Part shown: one piece after another, positions 1 through 5,058 of the stretch | How positions within the stretch are numbered: position 1 is the first letter of the stretch | How the letters are laid out: the number at the start of each line of letters is the position of its first letter | Assembly: GCA_903885855.1 (NCBI GenBank) | Contig: CAISKG010000228.1 | Span: forward strand, 1-6,780 | DNA length: 6,780 nt | Source of the DNA: an uncultured Planctomycetaceae bacterium | Lineage (GTDB): Bacteria > Planctomycetota > Planctomycetia > Pirellulales > UBA1268 | Direction of reading: 5' to 3' | Translations under genes and position numbers: made by a program | The notes under the pieces: generated by a model | Told to the model about the DNA's origin: nothing | Databases searched by the model: none | Seen by the model: the letters and a program-made list of their open reading frames with translations, nothing else

Positions 1-7
1 AGTTTTT

Positions 8-217
8 TCAGCCCCGCCGCGAACCGCCACCGGCGTGCGGCCCGCGGCCCTCCTGACCGATTTCCGCGTGGCCCGGGCGCTGCCGCCCCTCCGCCGCGGC
101 CCGCGCCGCCTGCGGCAGCGAGAGGCCGATCGCGGAGAGCGCCCCGACCTGGAGAAACTCGCGCCGCGACGCTCCACCGCACAGCGCGGCCCGGCCTGGG
201 GCGAGGAAATCGAGCAT
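8..217 (-). CDS. 69-aa Tat-leader ORF, probable truncated or frameshifted start of a DUF1501-type exported protein
   Basis: The ATG at 217 is preceded, 7 nt upstream, by GGGAGG (complement of 225-230), a good ribosome binding site, so this start is credible. Residues 17-23 read SRREFLQ, a twin-arginine (Tat) motif, followed by a hydrophobic stretch (VGALSAIGLSL, about 24-34) and an A-rich signal peptidase-like region (AARAAA, 37-42). A short head with Cys13-Gly14 just before SRR, then an FLQVGAL-type hydrophobic core, is the usual beginning of planctomycete DUF1501 proteins, which are normally about 400-500 residues. Here the frame becomes a low-complexity G/R/H-rich tail after residue 43 and stops at 8-10. 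Another minus frame, encoding GGSARATRKSV over the same stretch, stays open to the window edge. A one-base indel is therefore plausible, but I see no conserved DUF1501 core in any frame before the edge. It could be a decayed gene, a sequencing error or a genuine short exported peptide. Confidence 0.45.
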   Translation of the reverse strand: MLDFLAPGRAALCGGASRREFLQVGALSAIGLSLPQAARAAAEGRQRPGHAEIGQEGRGPHAGGGSRRG

Positions 218-523
218 GGTGGGGCCTCCCGCGACCGCTGGCTGCGGCCGGGTCCCTCGCCCGCCGGAGCCGCTCCTACTGTAGCGACCCCGCTGGGGAC
301 ATCGGCCGGGGCCCGCGCCCCACGCCGCCGGCCGGGACGGGAGCAGGGCGGGCACCGCGGGTCCGCCGCGTCGGCTGTCGCGACAACGGTCGGAAAGACA
401 GCCAGGAAAAACGGCGTGGAAAACGCTGTCTGCGTCGTCGGGATGGTCGGCCGGGGGGGCATCCCGGGGGCTGCTCGGGGCCGCCCCTTCTGCGCCCTCC
501 CCAAACCGCACCACACCGATATC

Positions 524-553
524 TTGCAAAGGCCAGAAGGACGACCTTATATT
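524..553 (+). promoter_or_regulatory. Candidate sigma70-type promoter of the pseudopilin gene
   Basis: TTGCAA at 524-529 (4 of 6 matches to TTGACA) and TATATT at 548-553 (5 of 6 to TATAAT) are separated by 18 nt. They sit in a local AT-rich island of otherwise very GC-rich DNA. Transcription would begin near 560 and give a leader of roughly 80 nt that ends in a pyrimidine-rich, T6-containing tract and the ribosome binding site. This is a pattern match only. Confidence 0.42.
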
Positions 554-627
554 TGTCCGATGTTTGGGAGGGGTTTTCCCGGTTCGTCCATTCTTTCCAT
601 CCTTTTTTCGTCCGATCGGGACAATTC

Positions 628-633
628 GAGGAG
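628..633 (+). promoter_or_regulatory. Ribosome binding site of the pseudopilin gene
   Basis: GAGGAG lies 6 nt upstream of the ATG at 640. It is a strong Shine-Dalgarno match and fixes the start that places the prepilin cleavage motif at residues 11-17. Confidence 0.75.
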
Positions 634-639
634 TGATCC

Positions 640-1701
640 ATGTCCTGTCCATCGCGCCGCGTGACCCCCCGGGGTTTCACGCTCGTCGAATTGCTGGTGG
701 TCATCGCGATCATCGGCACGCTGGTCGGCCTGCTCCTGCCCGCCGTTCAGGCGGCTCGTGAGGCCGGTCGTCGTTCGCAGTGCATCAACAACCTGAAGCA
801 GATTTCGCTGGCCAATCACGGCTACCACGACGCCAACCAGTCGTTCCCCCAGACGGTCACGTGGGGCCCCGGTTGGAATGACGGCGGCTACGATTGCTAC
901 TACTTCTCCGACAAGGTGCTGCTGCTGCCCTTCCTGGAGCAGAGCGGCATCACGCGGAACCTCAATCCGAAGGACGGCGGTGCGTACCATCCCGGTTGGA
1001 GCGGTGGCAACTCGCTCGGCCTGAGCGGTCGTCTGCCGGTCTTCAACTGCCCGTCGAACAACAACACCCTCAACGGCGGGACGGCGAACCACACCTACGC
1101 CCGCAACGCCGGCACCCCCTACAACCCGCCCCACACCGGGGCCGGTTCGCGGGCCGGGTGGCGCAACCACAACGGCATGTCGGCCACGAAGCGCCTCTTC
1201 GACTGGGATCAGGGGGGCACTCCGTCGATCCGCATGGGTGACGTCTCCGACGGCACCACCAAGACGGCCTTCTACTCGGAGTTCGTCATCGAGCAGTGGA
1301 ACGGCAACGTGGGCAACGATCCGAAGCTCTGGAAGAGCCAGGTCTTCTCGTGGGCCGACGCGGCCGGGACCGCGGCCACTCGCCAGGCGTGCATCAACCA
1401 GACCGGCCTCAACGATGCCGGCGGCGGTCGCGTGATGCGTGGCTCGAGCTGGTCGTGGAACAACTTCATGTGCGGTTCGGATTACTCGCACTGCATGATG
1501 CCCAACGAGAAGAGCTGCCATGCCTTCGGTGACGACTGGGTCAACGAGACCCTGCTCGCCGCCAACAGCCAGCACGCCGGTGGCGTGGTGGTGACCATGG
1601 TCGACGGCTCGGTGCAGTTCGTCACCGATTCCATCCAGAACGACGTGTGGTGGGCCTACGGCACCCGCAAGGGTGGCGAGAGCTCGGCCTCGATCGACTG
1701 A
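640..1701 (+). CDS. DUF1559 (SBP_bac_10) domain protein with type IV prepilin-like N-terminus
   Basis: This 353-residue pseudopilin starts with a short basic leader (MSCPSRRVTPRG), then FTLVELLVVIAI. Prepilin peptidase would cut after Gly12, methylate Phe13 and leave Glu17 at mature position 5. The hydrophobic helix, about 13-35, would anchor it in the inner membrane until assembly. Then comes the usual DUF1559 head: PAVQAAREAGRRSQCINNLKQ at 34-54, with a Gly after AARE where many relatives have Ala. Near the C-terminus is the hallmark H-X9-DG motif (His312, Asp322-Gly323). The middle is rich in Asn, Gly, Trp and Tyr and has six further cysteines (86, 137, 251, 278, 285, 293) that could form disulfides outside the cytoplasm. 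Length is typical of the family. It has its own candidate promoter, a strong ribosome binding site and a strong terminator, so it is probably a single-gene unit. Its codons look less G-rich and more uniform than those of the neighbours, which may fit high expression. The exact role of DUF1559 proteins is unknown; pseudopilin or surface filament function is inferred from the leader. Confidence 0.95.
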   Translation: MSCPSRRVTPRGFTLVELLVVIAIIGTLVGLLLPAVQAAREAGRRSQCINNLKQISLANHGYHDANQSFPQTVTWGPGWNDGGYDCYYFSDKVLLLPFLEQSGITRNLNPKDGGAYHPGWSGGNSLGLSGRLPVFNCPSNNNTLNGGTANHTYARNAGTPYNPPHTGAGSRAGWRNHNGMSATKRLFDWDQGGTPSIRMGDVSDGTTKTAFYSEFVIEQWNGNVGNDPKLWKSQVFSWADAAGTAATRQACINQTGLNDAGGGRVMRGSSWSWNNFMCGSDYSHCMMPNEKSCHAFGDDWVNETLLAANSQHAGGVVVTMVDGSVQFVTDSIQNDVWWAYGTRKGGESSASID

Positions 1702-1731
1702 CGCGACGGCCAAGCACGTTTCCTGATCTGA

Positions 1732-1770
1732 CCGCGGCCGCTGGGGCAACCCAGCGGCCGCGGGTGTTTT
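1732..1770 (+). terminator. Rho-independent terminator of the pseudopilin gene
   Basis: A perfect 14-bp inverted repeat (arms 1732-1745 and 1750-1763; left arm CCGCGGCCGCTGGG) encloses the four-base loop GCAA, a GNRA-type tetraloop. It is followed by GTG and TTTT at 1767-1770. It begins 30 nt after the pseudopilin stop. There is no matching A-tract on the left, so it should act on plus-strand transcripts only. It would insulate the pseudopilin from the TPR gene downstream. Confidence 0.88.
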
Positions 1771-1839
1771 CCCGATGCCCGGGCGGGCGTCCCGACGGCG
1801 GGGGGCCGCCCCCGTGCATCGTTTCCGGGAGGGGATGGC

Positions 1840-3207
1840 ATGGCGCACCCGGCCGATCCGGCCCAGACCCGAGACGCCCCTGGCGGACGCACGTGGCTCG
1901 GCCGCCGCGCCTGGCGACGCGGCGCGGTGCTCGCAGGCTGTCTCCTGGCGGTGGCCGCGGGCGCGTGGGCCTGGTGGTGCCAGGGGGGGCTCGCGGAGGG
2001 CAGGCGGCTCGCGCGGCACGGCCTGTGGCCTGAGGCGCATGCCGCCGCGGCCCGGTACCTGATCCTCCATCCGCGCGACGCCGGGGCGAATCTGCTCTGT
2101 GCCGAGGCTCTCTCCAAGGACGAGGCGATTCCCATCGAGGTGCGCGTGCCCGACGCGCTCAAGCGGCTCGGCGCCGTCCCTGACACGGCCCCTGAGGCCG
2201 CGGAGGCACGCAAGGCCGAGGCGCGCGTGCTGCTCTTCCTCTGGCGCGACGCCTTCTCCGCCGAGCGTGCGGTGAAGCGGGCGCTGGCCATCGATCCCGG
2301 CGACGTCGAGGCCCACTTCCTCGCCTGGAAACTGCTCAACCTCACCCGCCGCCACGAAGACGCCGAACCGCATTTCCTGGCGGTGCTCGAGGGCACCCCG
2401 CCGGCGGAGCGGGCGGGCGTGCTCCGCGACTGGTACTTCAGCCAGTTTTATCCCGTCACCTCGACGACCGACCTCGACGGCCTGATGGGCTTCCGGGCGA
2501 CGCCCGCCGACAAGGCGACGGAGGTGGAGTCGCGGCGGCTGTTCGGCTTCCGCGGCGCCGATCCGCAGAGCCCCCTGGCCAACGCCGCCATGGCACGCTG
2601 GTTCGAGGCGGAGGAAGCCGATCTCCCCTTCGCCCTCGAGCTCCTCGACGGGGCGCTCGCCGCCCGGCCCGACGAGGCACGGGCCGAGCCCTTCTTCATG
2701 GAGACGCTCGTCGACGTCCTGGTGGACCTCGGCGAGATGGAGCGGGCCGGAAGCGAATTCGACGCCTGGCAGCCGGCCGAGACGCCGCGGGCCTACTGGC
2801 TGGCCCGCGCCCGGGTGGAGGACGAGGTGCGGAACGACCCCGTTTCCGCCGCGACGTCGTACGAGCGGGCGCTGGGGGAATGGCCCGGCGAGATCGACTG
2901 GCGCACCATGAACCGGGCCGCCAGCTGCCACGCCCGGGCGGGTGCCGCGGAGCGGGCGGGGGAACTGCGGGCGCGGGGGGCGGAACTCGAGCGTCTCTTC
3001 GACGAGAAGATCCAGTCGCGCTTGCGGATGGCGCTCGTGAAACTCGATAATCCCGAGGCCCTTCGCGAGGTCGCCGACTTCTACCGGAAGATCGGCCGGC
3101 CCCGCGAAGCGGCGGAGTGGGATCGGTTCATCGAGTCGCTGGGGGAGCGGCAGCCTGTCGCATCCGGCGATGCGACCGCCGCCGGCGCCGTCCGGCCGCG
3201 ACGGTGA
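1840..3207 (+). CDS. Membrane-anchored TPR-like repeat protein (455 aa)
   Basis: The ATG at 1840 has GGAGG (1828-1832) 7 nt upstream; an ATG at 1835 is in another frame. Residues 1-27 are polar and basic (GRRAWRR at 21-27). One hydrophobic helix follows (about 28-46), ending in WAWW, then a long Ala/Glu/Arg/Leu-rich helical region. Positive charge before the helix predicts N-in, C-out topology, so the repeats would lie outside the cytoplasm. TPR-like helical pairs are clearest at about 51-92, 124-185 (including AVKRALAIDPGDVEAHFLAW), 264-306 and 334-345, with a last pair near 405-430. Between 197 and 245 is a less regular segment rich in aromatics (WYFSQFYP). Residues 42-92 align without gaps to residues 59-109 of the convergent TPR gene at 3564-5012. 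TPR domains bind proteins; no enzyme motif is visible. Cys34 lies in an LAGC sequence, but inside the hydrophobic core, so I read this as a membrane anchor rather than a lipobox. The small lipoprotein gene starts 74 bp downstream with no terminator between, suggesting co-transcription. Real gene: sure; partner unknown. Confidence 0.88.
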   Translation: MAHPADPAQTRDAPGGRTWLGRRAWRRGAVLAGCLLAVAAGAWAWWCQGGLAEGRRLARHGLWPEAHAAAARYLILHPRDAGANLLCAEALSKDEAIPIEVRVPDALKRLGAVPDTAPEAAEARKAEARVLLFLWRDAFSAERAVKRALAIDPGDVEAHFLAWKLLNLTRRHEDAEPHFLAVLEGTPPAERAGVLRDWYFSQFYPVTSTTDLDGLMGFRATPADKATEVESRRLFGFRGADPQSPLANAAMARWFEAEEADLPFALELLDGALAARPDEARAEPFFMETLVDVLVDLGEMERAGSEFDAWQPAETPRAYWLARARVEDEVRNDPVSAATSYERALGEWPGEIDWRTMNRAASCHARAGAAERAGELRARGAELERLFDEKIQSRLRMALVKLDNPEALREVADFYRKIGRPREAAEWDRFIESLGERQPVASGDATAAGAVRPRR

Positions 3208-3281
3208 CTGCGGCCACTCGACCGAGAGGATGTTCCTCGAAGGGTTTCCGGGAAGTTTCCACGAGCAAAGGGGGGATCGCC

Positions 3282-3473
3282 ATGATCCGCTGGATCGGAG
3301 TCGTCGGGATGGTCGTCGTGTCGCTGGGCGCGGCCGGCTGCAACAGCGCCACCAAGGAGATCGCGCCGGTGAAGAGCACCGAGGAGAAGTCGATCGGCGA
3401 TCCCAAGGAGCGGGCGATGGGCGGCATGCCCGAAGAGATGCGGAAGAAGTACCAGGACAAGATGAAGAAGTGA
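3282..3473 (+). CDS. Small putative lipoprotein, 63 aa, unknown function
   Basis: AGGGGGG at 3269-3275 lies 6 nt upstream of the ATG at 3282, supporting this start rather than longer in-frame ones that overlap the TPR gene. The N-terminus is a short signal peptide: MIRW, a hydrophobic stretch of Val, Gly and Met, then LGAAGC with Cys20 as the probable lipidated residue. The -3 position is Ala rather than Leu, so the lipobox is acceptable but not ideal. The mature part would be only about 44 residues. It is strongly charged, with a loose middle (Thr, Glu, Lys, Pro) and a Lys/Glu/Met-rich end (EEMRKKYQDKMKK) that should form an amphipathic helix. I do not recognise a family. It probably shares a transcript with the TPR gene, and a role as an envelope-tethered accessory of that protein is inference only. 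Confidence 0.78.
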   Translation: MIRWIGVVGMVVVSLGAAGCNSATKEIAPVKSTEEKSIGDPKERAMGGMPEEMRKKYQDKMKK

Positions 3474-3481
3474 GCCGCCGC

Positions 3482-3505
3482 GCCGCGGCCTTCGCGGACC
3501 GCGGC
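3482..3505. repeat. Inverted repeat 1 in the convergent junction
   Basis: A perfect 7-bp inverted repeat (GCCGCGG at 3482-3488, CCGCGGC at 3499-3505) with a 10-nt loop starts 9 nt after the lipoprotein stop. There is no T-tract, so intrinsic terminator activity is doubtful, but its position right after the stop fits a transcript-end hairpin. Confidence 0.4.
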
Positions 3506-3509
3506 ACGC

Positions 3510-3562
3510 GACGCCCGGCTTCGGCGCTCCGGCGGCTTCCCTCGGGGGGGCCGCCGGGCGTC
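3510..3562. repeat. Inverted repeat 2 in the convergent junction, possible bidirectional transcript-end hairpin
   Basis: A perfect 10-bp inverted repeat (GACGCCCGGC at 3510-3519, its complement at 3553-3562) encloses a 33-nt GC-rich loop that can itself form smaller stems. The right arm ends 1 nt before the stop codon of the minus-strand TPR gene, so the repeat could mark the end of transcripts from both sides. No run of T follows in either direction, so it is not a classical rho-independent terminator. Confidence 0.45.
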
Positions 3563-3563
3563 G

Positions 3564-5012
3564 TCAGGGCTCGAAGGTGGCGCCGTCGACGGGCTTCCCG
3601 TCCGGCGCGGGGACGCTGCCGCCGCGCCCACCGGCATCCTTCTTCTCGCCGGCCGCATTCGCCGGTCCGGCCGTGATCGGCACCTCGGAGAGCGGCGGCA
3701 GCGTGCCCTCGGTGCGCACGGCCGTGCGCAGGGCCGCGACGAAGGGATGTTCGTCGTTCGCCTCGGGGATCGCCCGGATCAGGTCGGCCGCCTGCGTCCA
3801 ACGGCCCAGCGTGGCGAATTTGTGCGTCCGCACCACGAGCGACCAGTAGGCGGTGGGGGCGTCGGCCATCATCCGTTCGAGGAGCTTCACCCGGTCCTCC
3901 TCGACGCGCAGGCCGTCGGCCGTGGCCTTCCAGCGGGCGAACGCCTGCTCGTCGCGCTCGATCGCGGCGAGGCGCTGGAAGAGGTAGGCCGTCTGCACGC
4001 GGCGCTGCGCGAGCGCCTGGAGGGGGCCGAGGTAGTCGCGCGCGGCCGCCGCGTCGCCCCGGGCGATGGCTCCGGCGGCCAGATCCTCGCGGGGCGTGAC
4101 GCCGGCCGGCTCGATCTCGAGGGAGGCCTTCCAGTGCCGTGTCGCCCCCTCCTCGTCGCCCCCCTGGGCGAGCGCCGTGCCGAGGAGGTGCTCCGCCTCG
4201 GCGCTGGGGCTGGCGGCGAGGGCCTTCTCGAGGAGCGGGATCGCCTCGGCGGAGCGGCCCAGATTGACGAGCACCGTGGCGTACTGCTGGAAGAACTCCG
4301 CGGGGGGCACCGGCAGCCCCTCGCCCTCCGGCTCCAGGGCCAGTGTCCGGGCGAAGGCCTCGGTGGCAGCCTCGGGGTCGCCCGCATCGGCCTTGATCGC
4401 CCCCAGGAGCACGTCGCCGCCGGCACGCCTGCCCGGCAGCGCCGCGAAGCGCTCGGCGGCGGCCGTCGCCTCGGCGAGCCGGCCGAGGCGCGACAGGCTC
4501 GTGGCGAGTTCGTAGAGGGCGTCGGGATCGTCGGGGCGCAGCCTCGTCGCCTGGCCGAGGAGCGAGGCAGCCCGCGACCACTCCCCGCGCGCCAGATGGG
4601 CCCGCGCCCAGGCCACGAGGTCGTCGGCCCCGGCGGCACCGACGCGCTCGTAGATCGGCAGCACCTCGTCGGCCCGGCCCAGCGCCGAGAGGGCGCGGGC
4701 CCGCACGGCCTCGGCGCGGCCCGAGCCGGGGTGGGCGTCGAGGTAGTAGTCGGCCTGGCCGAGGGCCCGCACGGCGTTGCCGGCCTCGAGGGCACGCTCG
4801 GCCTCGCGCAGCGGTCCCTCCTGCCACCACGTCCAGCCGAAGGCGGCGCCGAGGCCGAGGCCCGTGGCGAGGGCGATCACGCCCCCCAGCCTCGCGATCC
4901 TCCCCAGCGCCGATCCCGCTCCCGCTCGGCGGCCTCGGGGTGCCCTCGCGGCGGCGGTCGGGGACGGTGGCATGGCGGCACGGCCGGGGGAGGGGGGGAG
5001 ATCCACCATCAT
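3564..5012 (-). CDS. Membrane-anchored tetratricopeptide repeat protein (482 aa)
   Basis: The frame is open far upstream into the CRTAC1 gene, but the translation only looks like protein from the double Met at 5012/5009. Met at 4973 (residue 14) is the other option. None of these starts has a Shine-Dalgarno sequence, so the start is uncertain. Residues 1-41 are Pro/Ala/Arg-rich and basic. A hydrophobic helix (about 43-63) ends in GWTWW, and the rest is helical repeats. Basic residues before the helix predict N-in, C-out topology. TPR units are clear at about 66-98, 99-126, 132-160, 165-193, 204-228, 240-270 and 276-303, several ending in the usual Pro (RPDDPDALYELA, LEPEGEG, IEPAG). Less regular helices follow to about 435. 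The C-terminal 45 residues are a Gly/Ala/Pro/Lys-rich, probably disordered tail. It follows the CRTAC1 gene by 46 bp with no terminator, so the two are likely one operon. Residues 59-109 resemble the start of the plus-strand TPR protein at 1840-3207. A scaffold or partner-binding role is inferred from the repeats; no catalytic motif is seen. Confidence 0.85.
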   Translation of the reverse strand: MMVDLPPSPGRAAMPPSPTAAARAPRGRRAGAGSALGRIARLGGVIALATGLGLGAAFGWTWWQEGPLREAERALEAGNAVRALGQADYYLDAHPGSGRAEAVRARALSALGRADEVLPIYERVGAAGADDLVAWARAHLARGEWSRAASLLGQATRLRPDDPDALYELATSLSRLGRLAEATAAAERFAALPGRRAGGDVLLGAIKADAGDPEAATEAFARTLALEPEGEGLPVPPAEFFQQYATVLVNLGRSAEAIPLLEKALAASPSAEAEHLLGTALAQGGDEEGATRHWKASLEIEPAGVTPREDLAAGAIARGDAAAARDYLGPLQALAQRRVQTAYLFQRLAAIERDEQAFARWKATADGLRVEEDRVKLLERMMADAPTAYWSLVVRTHKFATLGRWTQAADLIRAIPEANDEHPFVAALRTAVRTEGTLPPLSEVPITAGPANAAGEKKDAGGRGGSVPAPDGKPVDGATFEP

Positions 5013-5058
5013 GGCATGACCGACGCGGATTGTCCCGTCGGCGGCGCGACGGCGCGCC

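Larger units (their letters stand above)
218..639. other. Divergent intergenic region of about 420 bp
   Basis: This stretch separates the minus-strand Tat-leader ORF from the plus-strand pseudopilin gene. The left three quarters are strongly GC-rich and hold only the ribosome binding site of the minus ORF (225-230) and short GC-rich palindromes. No coding frame here looks like a real protein: the open frames give R/G/P-rich low-complexity translations with no domain. The last 120 bp, from about 505, are visibly richer in A and T and carry the candidate promoter and the pyrimidine-rich leader of the pseudopilin gene. I see no convincing promoter for the minus-strand ORF. Confidence 0.6.

Noticed and set aside
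434..449. A 16-nt sequence (GTCGTCGGGATGGTCG) that occurs again at 3300-3315 in the lipoprotein signal peptide.
   Set aside because: The flanks do not match and the first copy is in non-coding DNA. Such a match is only mildly surprising in sequence this GC-rich, so I treat it as chance.
35..664. A 209-codon plus-strand open frame over the divergent intergenic region.
   Set aside because: The translation is low-complexity Arg/Pro/Gly, it lies opposite the Tat-leader start, and it overlaps the promoter and start of the pseudopilin gene.
1930..1941. LAGC at residues 31-34 of the TPR protein, read as a lipobox.
   Set aside because: Only about five apolar residues precede the Cys and the hydrophobic stretch continues beyond it, so a single transmembrane helix fits better than a lipoprotein signal.
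547..4830. A very long minus-strand open frame of more than 1400 codons running across the pseudopilin, TPR and lipoprotein genes.
   Set aside because: It is antisense to genes with clear domains and runs into the TPR gene in the wrong frame. The translation is mostly R/G/P/A-rich with no domain. Long stop-free shadows are expected at this GC content.
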